Source: an uncultured Riemerella sp.
Lineage (GTDB): Bacteria > Bacteroidota > Bacteroidia > Flavobacteriales > Weeksellaceae
Length of the DNA: 27,723 nucleotides
Assembly: GCA_938037185.1 (NCBI GenBank)
Contig: CALHQK010000033.1
Span: forward strand, 1-27,723
Direction: 5' to 3'
Position numbers and translations under genes: made by a program. The notes beneath the pieces are model-generated. The model ran no database searches and was not told where the DNA came from. It was given only the letters and a program-made list of their open reading frames with translations. This document shows positions 7,553-16,387 of this stretch, one piece after another (positions within the stretch are counted from its first letter, which is position 1; every line of letters starts with the position of its first letter).

Positions 7553-8318
7553 GTTTTTCTTGTTTTGAACGAAGTCTGATGTTTAAAAACTCTACTGTTA
7601 AACTGAATGCCAAGCAAGAATAAATAATATTTTTGCTAATGTGCTGGTGGATACCTTCCGCAACGAGTAATACACCGATTACAACCAAGAAAGAAAGCGC
7701 CAGCATCTGCAAACTCGGATGAGCGTTTATAATGCTGCTCACCTTTCCAGCGAAGAGCATCATTATTGTCATAGAGATAATCACAGCCGCAATCATAATT
7801 GCCACATTATCAACAAGTCCCACCGCCGTAAGGATAGAGTCCAGCGAGAACACCATATCCACTAAAATAATCTGCACGATGACCATCGTAATCGCCGCGG
7901 AGGCTTTGGATGTATTAGAGTCTTCGTGTGCATCACCTTGCATTTTGTGGTGGATTTCCATCGTACTTTTCACGATAAGGAAAAGCCCTCCGCAGAGTAG
8001 AATGATGTCTTTCCAGCTTAAAGCCAATGCATTGCCTGGGTTTTGTGGGTCATTGAACCAATCTAATGTGAGAACAGGGTCGCTCAGCCCGATTAACCAA
8101 CTGATGGTCAATAATAATCCAATACGGAAAATCATCGCAAAGAACAGTCCGATATTTCTGGTTCTGTTTTGCTGCTGAGCAGGAAGTTTGTTGGACAAAA
8201 TGGAAACGAAAATAATGTTATCCACTCCCAAAACCACCTCCAAGAAGGTCAGTGTTAATAAACTTATCCAAATCTGCGGATCCGCGAAATCTGGCATTGA
8301 TAATGATAATAGTTCCAT
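7536..8318 (-). CDS. TerC family integral membrane protein
   Basis: A 260-residue protein with about seven membrane helices. The TerC signature is present in the first helix pair, FLEVVLGVDNIIFVS (26-39, Asp33), and repeated in inverted form as DMVFSLDSILTAVG (154-167, Asp154 and Asp160). The family is associated with metal ion handling (for example manganese efflux by Alx/MntX-type members) and was named from tellurite resistance clusters. No other ter gene is present here, so tellurite resistance should not be inferred. It is probably monocistronic, with its own -7 box at 8344-8351 and terminator at 7523-7552. Confidence 0.92.
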   Translation of the reverse strand: MELLSLSMPDFADPQIWISLLTLTFLEVVLGVDNIIFVSILSNKLPAQQQNRTRNIGLFFAMIFRIGLLLTISWLIGLSDPVLTLDWFNDPQNPGNALALSWKDIILLCGGLFLIVKSTMEIHHKMQGDAHEDSNTSKASAAITMVIVQIILVDMVFSLDSILTAVGLVDNVAIMIAAVIISMTIMMLFAGKVSSIINAHPSLQMLALSFLVVIGVLLVAEGIHQHISKNIIYSCLAFSLTVEFLNIRLRSKQEKQKKAE

Positions 8319-8343
8319 AGATAAAAGTTAAATTTCTCAACTG

Positions 8344-8351
8344 CAAATATA
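8344..8351 (-). promoter_or_regulatory. Candidate -7 box for terC
   Basis: On the minus strand TATATTTG matches TAnnTTTG, 25 bp upstream of the terC ATG. No well-spaced -33 TTG is visible. Confidence 0.4.
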
Positions 8352-8366
8352 GAACTATAATAATTA

Positions 8367-9116
8367 TTATCGGTAATTCTTTACAAAATCTTTCAACTTC
8401 GACGAATTAGAGGAGAAAGTAAAAGCATCCGCTACTTTATAATAGTTTTCTTGGTCTATGCAGTATGGATAGGCTTCTTTGGCAAGAACAAGTTTTTGGT
8501 CATCAAAACTCATTTCTTTCATCAAGCTGATGATTTGTGCCGCGCTGAAGGCTGTAGAAAGATTCTGCATTCTAAAAGTTTCCAATTTCTCTTTATCAAA
8601 AGACTGTTTTTTAAAATGAGAAAAAAACTGGCTGAAATCATTGGGACTCATTACATTTTTCCCATAAGGGGAAAGATAATTTCGGCCGCGGTTTTCTCTT
8701 TTATCTAATTCTCTGATATTGTTGAGATTAATGTCTTCTAACAAAAATAAGCCGTCATAATAGAAAAAATCAAAAACCAAGCGGTGGTTATTTCTCAGGT
8801 TGATGCGGGTTCTGTAAATGGTAAAATCATCTTCCAAAATAGAAAGAGTGTGGCTGCCTTCTTCCAAATCAAAAAAACGGAACATGCCGGTAGAAGATTC
8901 TATCTCCTGTTCATTGATAATGATGCGGTATCTGCCTCCTTCAGGGATTCTGATGAAAACTTCGGCAGTGTTACTGCCCATAAAATTATAATTGAAGTTC
9001 CGATTGGTTTTCAGTGTAGGCCGAATTTCATTTGGAAAAATTTTACCTATTCTTATCTGTTGTGCGGAAACGCCTAAATATGCAGATAATAATGAAATTA
9101 ATAATGTTTTTTTCAT
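8367..9116 (-). CDS. DUF4476 domain secreted protein
   Basis: A 249-residue protein with a Sec signal peptide (about 1-18, ending VSAQ). Residues about 50-120 look like a beta-rich domain. The C-terminal ~95 residues (from about MSPNDFSQFF to the end) have the helical DUF4476 pattern, including MSFDDQKLVLAKEAYPYCID and the terminal KLKDFVKNYR. This domain is widespread in Bacteroidetes secreted proteins and has no established function. It is divergent from the channel gene with 76 bp between start codons. Confidence 0.85.
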   Translation of the reverse strand: MKKTLLISLLSAYLGVSAQQIRIGKIFPNEIRPTLKTNRNFNYNFMGSNTAEVFIRIPEGGRYRIIINEQEIESSTGMFRFFDLEEGSHTLSILEDDFTIYRTRINLRNNHRLVFDFFYYDGLFLLEDINLNNIRELDKRENRGRNYLSPYGKNVMSPNDFSQFFSHFKKQSFDKEKLETFRMQNLSTAFSAAQIISLMKEMSFDDQKLVLAKEAYPYCIDQENYYKVADAFTFSSNSSKLKDFVKNYR

Positions 9117-9166
9117 TGGTTTGTAATGTTTATCTCAAAAAGAAAAGCAATATGCTTGCCATTTTT

Positions 9167-9174
9167 TATCTTTG
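9167..9174 (+). promoter_or_regulatory. Candidate -7 box for the ion channel gene
   Basis: TATCTTTG matches TAnnTTTG and lies 18 bp before the ATG at 9193. The in-frame TTG at 9172 is part of this box, so I reject it as the start. Confidence 0.45.
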
Positions 9175-9192
9175 CATCAGAAATTAAATAAA

Positions 9193-10023
9193 ATGCAACG
9201 AGAACATAATTTCATCCCAGCAGAAGGCGAATGGAAGAAGAAGCTTTTCCGCATCGTTTATTTCGCAGACACGCCTCTAGGAAAGTTGTTTGATGTCACG
9301 CTTCTGTTCATGATAGCACTCAGCGCCATGATTGTTATATTGGACAGTGTAAAGCACATTAGGTTCCATGAAACTTTTCTGGTGATAGAGTGGATTATGA
9401 GTATCCTATTCACAATAGAATATATTGTGAGAGTGATGATTGTAAAGAATAAAAAAGACTATATTTTTAGTCTAATGGGAATAATAGACCTTGTCTCCAT
9501 CCTTCCTTTTTACATCAGTTTATTTACTCCTGAGGCTAAATATCTAATGATTATCAGGCTGTTCCGTATGCTTAGAATATTCCGGATTCTAAACATGATG
9601 GACTACATGGATGATGGCGAATATATTTTGCAGTCGTTAAAACACAGTTCAAGGAAGATTTATATTTTTCTTTTGTTTATTACCATCATTGTATTGATAT
9701 TAGGTTCGCTTATGTACATTGTAGAAGGAGGAAAAAACGGCTTTACGAATGTGCCTGTCAGTATTTATTGGGCGGTAGTTACAATTACTACTGTGGGATA
9801 TGGGGATATTTCTCCAGCAACGCCTACAGGGAAACTGATTTCCATGTTGCTGATGCTCTGTGGTTACAGCATCATTGCGGTGCCTACGGGGATAGTTTCT
9901 TCACAGATGAAAAGATGCATGAATAAAGGAAAAGGAAAAGTAATATGCAACCGCTGCGGGAATATAGATAATGATGATAATGCACGATACTGCAAAGATT
10001 GTGGGGAAAAATTGGTAGAATAA
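9193..10023 (+). CDS. Voltage-gated-type potassium channel with C-terminal zinc ribbon
   Basis: A 276-residue six-helix channel. S1-S3 lie about 32-110. The S4-like helix IIRLFRMLRIFRIL carries Arg122, 125, 128 and 131 at three-residue spacing. The pore helix and K+ selectivity filter are TTVGYGD (199-205), followed by S6 with a P-x-G hinge (PTG, 231-233). After S6 there is no RCK/TrkA-N domain. Instead a short basic linker leads to a zinc ribbon with Cys252, Cys255, Cys267 and Cys270 (CNRCG and YCKDCG). The product is an inner-membrane tetramer, expected to conduct K+. The start is ATG 9193. A strong terminator follows. Classification as a channel is secure; gating is not known. Confidence 0.93.
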   Translation: MQREHNFIPAEGEWKKKLFRIVYFADTPLGKLFDVTLLFMIALSAMIVILDSVKHIRFHETFLVIEWIMSILFTIEYIVRVMIVKNKKDYIFSLMGIIDLVSILPFYISLFTPEAKYLMIIRLFRMLRIFRILNMMDYMDDGEYILQSLKHSSRKIYIFLLFITIIVLILGSLMYIVEGGKNGFTNVPVSIYWAVVTITTVGYGDISPATPTGKLISMLLMLCGYSIIAVPTGIVSSQMKRCMNKGKGKVICNRCGNIDNDDNARYCKDCGEKLVE

Positions 10024-10055
10024 AAAACACTCCTTAGCTAAGGAGTGTTTTTTTT
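10022..10055. terminator. Bidirectional terminator between channel and enolase
   Basis: A perfect 20-bp palindrome, CACTCCTTAGCTAAGGAGTG (10028-10047), with A6 before and T8 after. It serves the channel gene on plus and eno on minus. Confidence 0.93.
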
Positions 10056-10060
10056 GTTTA

Positions 10061-11353
10061 TTATCTCTTGATTTTAAAGGCATCCATCCCTGGAAAAATC
10101 GCCGTTTCACCAAGAGCTCCTTCTATTCTTAGTAGTTGGTTGTATTTCGCCATTCTGTCCGAACGGGAAGCCGAACCTGTTTTTATCTGTCCGCAGTTCA
10201 TCGCTACAGCAAGATCTGCTATGGTAGAATCCTCTGTTTCTCCTGAGCGGTGGGACATTACCGAAGTATATTTGTTATGCTGAGCCATCTGAACGGCAGC
10301 CATCGTTTCAGAAAGAGAACCGATTTGATTGACTTTCACCAAAATAGAATTGGCTACACCTTGTTTTATTCCTTGTGAAAGTCGCTCTACATTGGTCACG
10401 AAAAGGTCATCTCCTACCAGCTGCACTCTGTCGCCTATCTTGTCTGTCAAGAGTTTCCAGCCTTCCCAGTCATCTTCCTGCATTCCGTCTTCGATGGAAA
10501 TAATTGGGTATTTCTGTGTCAGTTCAGCCAAGTAAGAAACCTGCTCTTCTCTCGTGCGGTAAGCTCCGCCCTCTCCTTCAAATTTTCTATAATCATAAAC
10601 ACCATCTTTATAAAACTCTGAAGAAGCGCAGTCCAATGCCAGCATAATATCATCACCAGGTTTGTATCCTGCTTTTTCTATCGCTTGGAGCAAAGTGTCC
10701 AGAGCATCTTCCGTTCCCTTGAAAGTTGGTGCAAAACCTCCCTCATCCCCCACTGCTGTAGATAGTCCGCGAGATTTCAAAATAGATTTCAAATGATGAA
10801 AAATTTCCGTTCCTTTTCTAAGAGCATGAGAAAAAGAATCTGCCTTCACTGGCATAATCATAAACTCTTGGAACGCGATGGGAGCATCCGAGTGAGAACC
10901 TCCATTGATGACATTCATCATCGGAACAGGCAGAGTATTGGCATTTACACCGCCCACATATTTATAAAGTGGCATTCTAAGGTGCGCCGCGGCGGCTCTT
11001 GCCACTGCTAGAGAAACCCCAAGAATAGCATTAGCCCCGAGTTTTCCTTTGTTTTTAGTTCCATCAGCCTCTATCATGATTTGGTCGATGAGGTTCTGCT
11101 GAGTGACAGGAAGCCCGATTATTTCAGGAGCGATGATTTCCCTTACATTTTCTACAGCTTTTTCCACGCCTTTTCCTAAAAACTCTGCACCGCCGTCACG
11201 AAGCTCCACCGCCTCATGTTCTCCAGTGGATGCCCCAGAAGGCACTGCTGCACGCCCCATAGCGCCGCTGTCCGTAAATACATCTACCTCCACAGTAGGA
11301 TTACCGCGGGAGTCTAAAATCTGTCTTGCCTCGATGAATGAAATAAATCCCAT
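10061..11353 (-). CDS. eno: Enolase
   Basis: Interconverts 2-phosphoglycerate and phosphoenolpyruvate in glycolysis; cytoplasmic. Length 430 residues, normal. Visible elements: N-terminal ARQILDSRGNPTVEVDV, the Mg2+ ligands in ALDCASSEFY, SIEDGMQEDDW and LVGDDLFVTN, the catalytic Lys in ILVKVNQIG, and the signature MSHRSGETEDSTIADLAVA near the C-terminus. It is monocistronic, with a terminator immediately downstream and a 250-bp AT-rich divergent region shared with ricT upstream. No anomaly is seen. Confidence 0.98.
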   Translation of the reverse strand: MGFISFIEARQILDSRGNPTVEVDVFTDSGAMGRAAVPSGASTGEHEAVELRDGGAEFLGKGVEKAVENVREIIAPEIIGLPVTQQNLIDQIMIEADGTKNKGKLGANAILGVSLAVARAAAAHLRMPLYKYVGGVNANTLPVPMMNVINGGSHSDAPIAFQEFMIMPVKADSFSHALRKGTEIFHHLKSILKSRGLSTAVGDEGGFAPTFKGTEDALDTLLQAIEKAGYKPGDDIMLALDCASSEFYKDGVYDYRKFEGEGGAYRTREEQVSYLAELTQKYPIISIEDGMQEDDWEGWKLLTDKIGDRVQLVGDDLFVTNVERLSQGIKQGVANSILVKVNQIGSLSETMAAVQMAQHNKYTSVMSHRSGETEDSTIADLAVAMNCGQIKTGSASRSDRMAKYNQLLRIEGALGETAIFPGMDAFKIKR

Positions 11354-11383
11354 AAATATAAATTTTATTGATTAATTATCCCA

Positions 11384-11401
11384 CAAAACTACTCAAAACT
11401 A
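11384..11401 (-). promoter_or_regulatory. Paired -7-like boxes upstream of eno
   Basis: On the minus strand TAGTTTTG occurs twice, 10 bp apart (11384-11391 and 11394-11401), each matching TAnnTTTG, 31-41 bp upstream of the eno ATG. No clear -33 element accompanies either, so this is a weak call. Confidence 0.35.
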
Positions 11402-11569
11402 ATGAAACTATAAAATGCTACTGAATTAATAATTAAGACTTTTTTCATTATCTGAATTATTATAATTAGTTTTCTCATCAAAATAACTTATGAGTCGGAT
11501 ATTTTAGAAAAAAGGATAATTTTAATCTAAATTTAAGAAATCTACCCAACGCAGTAATTAAAATTTGAC

Positions 11570-11577
11570 TACATTTG
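11570..11577 (+). promoter_or_regulatory. Candidate -7 box for ricT
   Basis: TACATTTG matches TAnnTTTG, 26 bp before the ricT ATG. No TTG is present at the expected -33 spacing. Confidence 0.4.
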
Positions 11578-11603
11578 CAATATTATAATAAGTATAGAAA
11601 ATT

Positions 11604-12857
11604 ATGAGTTGTGGAGGATGTAAAAATTCCGGCGCTTCTTCCCACGGCTGCTCTACCAACAGCAAAGGAGAGTTTAGTTGTGATATAATAGATACTTGCG
11701 AATATAGTTATAAATTAAGTGTTTTTGACTGGCTTGCTAATGTCAAAAGCCCTCAAAACCAATGTAAATATGTAGAGGTTAGATTTAAAAATGATAGAAA
11801 ATCCATCTATCACAATATCAGCAACCTCCCACTGCACATAGGCAGTATAGTAACCGTAGAAGCAGGCTCTGGATATGATGTGGGCGTGGTAAGCCTTACT
11901 GGCGAATTGGTAAGAATCCAGATGAAAAAGAAAAATTTTGACCAAAACCAGACTGCTAAAATCTACCGTATAACATCGCAAAAAGAAGTAGAAGTCTGGC
12001 AAAACGCCCGAAAAAAGGAAGAAGAAGTAAAGCTGGAAGCAAGGAAAATAGCCAAAAGACTGCACCTTGAAATGAAAATAACTGATATAGAATATCAGGG
12101 AGATGGTACTAAAATTACTTTCTACTATACAGCGGATGGCAGAGTGGATTTCAGACAGCTGATTAAGGAATATGCCAATGCTTTCCGTGCCAAAGTAGAT
12201 ATGAAACAAATAGGCTACCGGCAGGAAACGGCTAAAATAGGAGGAATTGGCTCTTGTGGAAGAGAATTGTGCTGTTCTACATGGCTTACAGATTTTCGCT
12301 CGGTGAATACTAATGCTGCCAGATACCAGCAGCTGAGCATCAATCCTGTGAAGTTGGCAGGACAATGCGGAAAGTTAAAATGCTGCCTCAACTTTGAGCT
12401 GGACAGCTATATAGACGCCCTAAGCCATTTCCCTTCATCCAGTACCATACTGAATACCGAGAAAGGCAAGGCTTTCTGTATAAAGATAGATGTTTTCAAA
12501 AAGAGAATGTGGTTCGCTTATGTGGATAATTCCATGCTTTGGTATGATTTAGACATTGAAGAAGTGAAGAAACTTATTGCTGTCAATAAGCAGGGAAACC
12601 AAATACCACCCTTGGAAGAACTTAAAAACCAAAGTATTAGCTCTATTCCAAATGGAGCAGACTTAATCCAAGAGAATAGCATAGATCGCTTTGAAAAGAA
12701 AAAAAGCAACCACAAAATACAGAAAAAAAAACAAAATACAGAGAAAAAAGAAAATACCAATACGGCGGAAAACAAGAAAGAACAAAAACCAAAAAGTTCT
12801 AATAGGAAATTTAATAAAAAGAAAAATCCACCAAGAAAGGATAATAACAATGAATAA
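11604..12857 (+). CDS. ricT: RicT/PSP1 family iron-sulfur regulatory complex subunit
   Basis: A 417-residue PSP1-domain protein. An N-terminal cysteine-rich segment (MSCGGCKNSGASSHGC..., with further Cys to about residue 32) precedes the PSP1 core. The core contains GGIGSCGRELCCSTWL and LAGQCGKLKCCLNFE, the cysteine clusters typical of RicT. The last ~65 residues are a Lys/Asn-rich disordered tail. In Bacillus, RicT (YaaT) with RicA and RicF forms an Fe-S complex affecting RNA maturation; whether that holds in flavobacteria is not established. Its stop overlaps the gldH start by 8 bp. Linkage of ricT to gldH is, as I recall, usual in Flavobacteriia. Confidence 0.9.
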   Translation: MSCGGCKNSGASSHGCSTNSKGEFSCDIIDTCEYSYKLSVFDWLANVKSPQNQCKYVEVRFKNDRKSIYHNISNLPLHIGSIVTVEAGSGYDVGVVSLTGELVRIQMKKKNFDQNQTAKIYRITSQKEVEVWQNARKKEEEVKLEARKIAKRLHLEMKITDIEYQGDGTKITFYYTADGRVDFRQLIKEYANAFRAKVDMKQIGYRQETAKIGGIGSCGRELCCSTWLTDFRSVNTNAARYQQLSINPVKLAGQCGKLKCCLNFELDSYIDALSHFPSSSTILNTEKGKAFCIKIDVFKKRMWFAYVDNSMLWYDLDIEEVKKLIAVNKQGNQIPPLEELKNQSISSIPNGADLIQENSIDRFEKKKSNHKIQKKKQNTEKKENTNTAENKKEQKPKSSNRKFNKKKNPPRKDNNNE

Positions 12858-13317
12858 AAAAATCTGGATACTTCCGGTATTATGGCTCTTTGCCGTAAGC
12901 TGCTCTAATACAGAGGATATACATATGTCTCCTGTGGATGGCGTTTGGCACAAAGATGATGCTAAAAAAATTGAGTTTGAAATAAAAGATGCCCAGACCC
13001 CTAAAAACATTATCTTCGTTGTGAGAAATAATAATGACTATCCTTACAACAATTTGTTTTTAATTTCTTCTCTTAAAGGGTCTAAAAAAGAAAACATAAA
13101 AACAGACACTTTGAATTATATTCTCGCAAAACCGAATGGAGAATGGCTTGGCAGCGGTATAGGAAATGTAAAGGAAGTTTTCTTTCAGTATAAACTTCAT
13201 TACAAATTCCCTTCCAACGGAAAATACCAAGTAGAAATAAAGCACGGCATGAGGAAAGATACCCTACGAGGAATAGAAGATATAGGAATAAAAATAGAAA
13301 ACACCCTTAACCCATAA
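12850..13317 (+). CDS. gldH: Gliding motility lipoprotein GldH
   Basis: A 155-residue lipoprotein with signal peptide MNKKIWILPVLWLFAVSC and lipobox cysteine Cys18. The body fits GldH: an early VWHKDD, the IIFVVRNNNDYPYNNLFL strand region and a C-terminal GIEDIGIKIE. GldH is needed for gliding in Flavobacterium johnsoniae. Many non-gliding Weeksellaceae keep it, so motility cannot be concluded. I chose the ATG at 12850, which overlaps the ricT stop (ATGAATAA). An upstream in-frame extension would lie inside the Lys-rich tail region of ricT in another frame and would destroy the signal peptide. Confidence 0.92.
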   Translation: MNKKIWILPVLWLFAVSCSNTEDIHMSPVDGVWHKDDAKKIEFEIKDAQTPKNIIFVVRNNNDYPYNNLFLISSLKGSKKENIKTDTLNYILAKPNGEWLGSGIGNVKEVFFQYKLHYKFPSNGKYQVEIKHGMRKDTLRGIEDIGIKIENTLNP

Positions 13318-13325
13318 ATTCAACT

Positions 13326-15656
13326 ATGGAAAAGAATATCAACAAAAATACACCTACAAAAAAAGGCATAAGAAGGTGGATTAAATTCATTTGGATAGCA
13401 TTCTTCAGTATCGTGATTGGACTATTCGCCCTATTTTTCTCTATATCACAGGGATTTTTGGGAGAAATGCCCGATGTTGAGGATTTAGAAAACCCCGACA
13501 TCTATGTCGCATCGGAGATTATTTCTTCTGATGGCGTACTTTTAGGCAAATTTGAAAAAGAAAAAACTGAACCTGTTACCTACAAAGACCTTCCGCCGCA
13601 TTTAGTTTATGCTCTTCAAGCCAAAGAAGATGAGCGGTTCAGAGAGCATTCTGGAATAGACCTAAAATCTATAATGAGAGCAGTCTACTACCGAGGGGAG
13701 AGAGGAGGCGGCTCTACGATTTCGCAGCAGCTTGCAAAGCTCCTATTTACAGGAACTGCTGCACAAAATAGAAGACAGAGAATTTTTCAGAAACTGAAAG
13801 AATGGTGTGTAGCAGTAAGTTTAGAAAAACGATATACTAAGGAGGAAATTATCACTCTGTATTTCAATAAGTTTGATTTTCTTTACAATGCCAATGGAAT
13901 AGAGATGGCTTCTAAGGTATATTTCAACAAAAAAACCAAAGAACTCACTCTTTCTGAAGCCGCTACATTAGTAGCCATGCTGGAAAACCCAGTGAAAAAC
14001 AATCCTTTAAGGAATATTGAACGAGCGAAACAAAGAAGAGACACCGTTCTAAAACAAATGCTGGAAACAGGCTACATAGACCAAGCTACCTATGAAAGGG
14101 TAATAGCTGAGCCCATTAAAACTGATTATCAAAGCATTAAATCTGTAGACCAAGGGTATTCAGCATATTATAAACATTATCTGAGAAACGAAATTTCTAA
14201 CTATCTGAAAGACTATGAGAAAGAAACAGGAAAAACGCTTAACCTTTTCAAAGATGGATTAAAAATATATGTAACTCTTGATTCCAAAATGCAAAAATAC
14301 GCTGAAGAAGCAATTAAAGAGCACCTGACTTCTCTTCAGAAAAATTTTGACAATGAACAGAGAAGAAACCCTAAAAGACCTTTCTATCGTATTTCAAATA
14401 AAACTATTGATGAAATTATGATGGCTTCTGTGAAGAGAACAGGGCGTTACAAACAATTGAAAAATGCCGATGTTCCAGAGGATTCCATCATGATGGAGTT
14501 CAAGAAACCCATCAAAACCTCTATTTTCACATGGCAGGGCGAAGAAGAAGTGGAAATGTCTCCTTGGGATTCCATCCGCTACCATAAACAAATTGCACAG
14601 TCAGGGCTTATGGCTATGGAACCTGCAACGGGAGACATCAAAGCATGGGTCGGAGGTATCAACTGGCAGCATTTCCAGTATGACCATGTAAAACAAGGGA
14701 AAAGACAGGTGGGATCTACTTTCAAACCTTTTGTGTATGCAACGGCCATTATTAATTTGGGTATGACTCCATGTACACCTATTTCCAATGCATCTTACAG
14801 CAAAGGCTCTTGGCATGTAAAAGGCTCAGGAGGAATGCTAATGATGAAAGACGCCTTGGCCTATTCCAAAAACCCTGTTGCAGTCCGCCTGATAGAAGCC
14901 GCAGGGGCGAAAAATGTAATCCAACTGGCAAGAGATTTAGGAGTTACAGAAGAAATGAAAGACAACCTTACCATTGCTTTAGGTTCATCAGACATTACAA
15001 TTTACGAAATGCTCGGGGCATACAGCACCTTTGCCAACTATGGAAATTACATAAAACCAGAGATGATATGGCGTATCGAAGATGCCAATGGAAGAGTTAT
15101 AAAAGAAATAAAACCGAATATAAGGGAAGTAATGAACCCTATGCACGCCTATTCTATGATTTATATGATGAAAGGAGTGGCGGCCTATGGTACGGCTTCC
15201 AGCCAGCTTAAACGAATGGGAATCAATGCTGAAATAGCCGGTAAAACAGGAACTACAGATAACAACTCCGATGGGTGGTTCATCGGGATTACACCTAAAT
15301 TAGCCACAGGCGTATGGGTAGGCTGGGAAGACCGTGCTACTCACTTCTGGAGTACTGGTGAAGGACAAGGTGCAAGAATGGCGCTGCCTATTTGGGGATA
15401 TTTCATGAAGAAAATCTATGCGGATAAATCCCTCGGCATTAGTCCAAAAGACACCTTTGAAAAGCCTTCTGACTGGACAGGGAACTGCTCCGACTTACAA
15501 GGACTTGGAGGCTACGGAGATGAGGGCGGACTAAGAACTATTGATGAAATAAGAAACCCTAAACAGCCTTCTAATAACAACAGCCAAAATGATAATAAAA
15601 AAGAGAATATAAACGATAAAATAAACCGTTCCGAAGATATTGATTTTAATCAATAA
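13326..15656 (+). CDS. Class A penicillin-binding protein 1A (bifunctional transglycosylase/transpeptidase)
   Basis: A 776-residue bitopic protein. It has a short basic cytoplasmic tail, a membrane helix at about 21-44, then a GT51 transglycosylase domain with catalytic Glu101 in EDERFREHSG (101-110) and GGGSTISQQLAKLL. The transpeptidase domain carries the three active-site motifs: STFK (464-467, acyl-enzyme Ser464), SKN (514-516) and KTGTT (640-644). A low-complexity Asn/Lys-rich tail ends the protein. It polymerises and cross-links peptidoglycan on the periplasmic side and is a beta-lactam target. It follows gldH by 8 bp in the same transcript. Confidence 0.96.
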   Translation: MEKNINKNTPTKKGIRRWIKFIWIAFFSIVIGLFALFFSISQGFLGEMPDVEDLENPDIYVASEIISSDGVLLGKFEKEKTEPVTYKDLPPHLVYALQAKEDERFREHSGIDLKSIMRAVYYRGERGGGSTISQQLAKLLFTGTAAQNRRQRIFQKLKEWCVAVSLEKRYTKEEIITLYFNKFDFLYNANGIEMASKVYFNKKTKELTLSEAATLVAMLENPVKNNPLRNIERAKQRRDTVLKQMLETGYIDQATYERVIAEPIKTDYQSIKSVDQGYSAYYKHYLRNEISNYLKDYEKETGKTLNLFKDGLKIYVTLDSKMQKYAEEAIKEHLTSLQKNFDNEQRRNPKRPFYRISNKTIDEIMMASVKRTGRYKQLKNADVPEDSIMMEFKKPIKTSIFTWQGEEEVEMSPWDSIRYHKQIAQSGLMAMEPATGDIKAWVGGINWQHFQYDHVKQGKRQVGSTFKPFVYATAIINLGMTPCTPISNASYSKGSWHVKGSGGMLMMKDALAYSKNPVAVRLIEAAGAKNVIQLARDLGVTEEMKDNLTIALGSSDITIYEMLGAYSTFANYGNYIKPEMIWRIEDANGRVIKEIKPNIREVMNPMHAYSMIYMMKGVAAYGTASSQLKRMGINAEIAGKTGTTDNNSDGWFIGITPKLATGVWVGWEDRATHFWSTGEGQGARMALPIWGYFMKKIYADKSLGISPKDTFEKPSDWTGNCSDLQGLGGYGDEGGLRTIDEIRNPKQPSNNNSQNDNKKENINDKINRSEDIDFNQ

Positions 15657-15688
15657 TATGTTCTCTCTCACTTTTAGTTAGTATTAAA

Positions 15689-16354
15689 ATGAATGATTTC
15701 AGCGATATAGAAGATGATTTCTTCACTGGTAAAGAACACACGCCTCTAAGAGAAGATGCTTTCTTACTTTCTCCCAACCAAAAAATAGAGAAAATAGAAG
15801 CACTTTTCGGAGAGATTATGCATACTTTGGGCTTGGATATGACAGATGACAGCCTGAAAGATTCACCTAAAAGAGTAGCAAAAATGTATGTAAATGAAAT
15901 TTTCGGAGGTCTCCTTCCTGAGAATAAACCTTCCATTTCTACTTTTAAAAATCAATATAAATATAGGCAGATGCTCGTAGAAAAGGATATTACTGTTTAT
16001 TCTTTCTGCGAACATCATTTTCTGCCCATCATTGGCCGTGCTCATGTGGCGTATATTTCCAATGGAGAGGTGATTGGTTTATCTAAAATAAACAGAATTG
16101 TAGATTACTATTCCAAACGCCCGCAGGTTCAGGAAAGACTTACCATGCAGATTGCACAAGCGATGAAAGAAGCTTTGGGAACAGAAGATGTAGCCTGCAT
16201 TATAGACGCAAAACACCTGTGTGTAAACTGCCGAGGGATAAAAGATACCGCAAGCAGCACGATAACTGCCGAACTAAGCGGGCTTTTCCGAAAAAACCCT
16301 ACGACAAGAAAAGAATTCCTACATTATGTAGGAAGCCACGCAAAACTTGATTAA
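15689..16354 (+). CDS. folE: GTP cyclohydrolase I
   Basis: Converts GTP to 7,8-dihydroneopterin triphosphate, the first step of tetrahydrofolate synthesis. Length 221 residues, normal. The zinc ligands are Cys107 and His110 (FCEHHFLP) and Cys178 (LCVNCRG). Other conserved parts are GLSKINRIVDYYSKRPQVQE (130-149) and the DSPKRVAKMY segment (58-67). It begins 32 bp after the PBP gene and precedes the aldehyde dehydrogenase by 33 bp. The folate-related 5-FCL gene elsewhere in the window is unlinked. Confidence 0.97.
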   Translation: MNDFSDIEDDFFTGKEHTPLREDAFLLSPNQKIEKIEALFGEIMHTLGLDMTDDSLKDSPKRVAKMYVNEIFGGLLPENKPSISTFKNQYKYRQMLVEKDITVYSFCEHHFLPIIGRAHVAYISNGEVIGLSKINRIVDYYSKRPQVQERLTMQIAQAMKEALGTEDVACIIDAKHLCVNCRGIKDTASSTITAELSGLFRKNPTTRKEFLHYVGSHAKLD

Positions 16355-16387
16355 AAAATAAATCTCATCTCACTAAAACATAAAAAT

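Noticed and set aside
7536..8318. Tellurite resistance locus
   Set aside because: Only the TerC family gene is present. No terD, terB or other ter genes are nearby, and the family has broader roles in metal handling.
12691..12849. Extended GldH start
   Set aside because: The extension lies within the Lys-rich 3' end of ricT in another frame and would bury the lipoprotein signal peptide.
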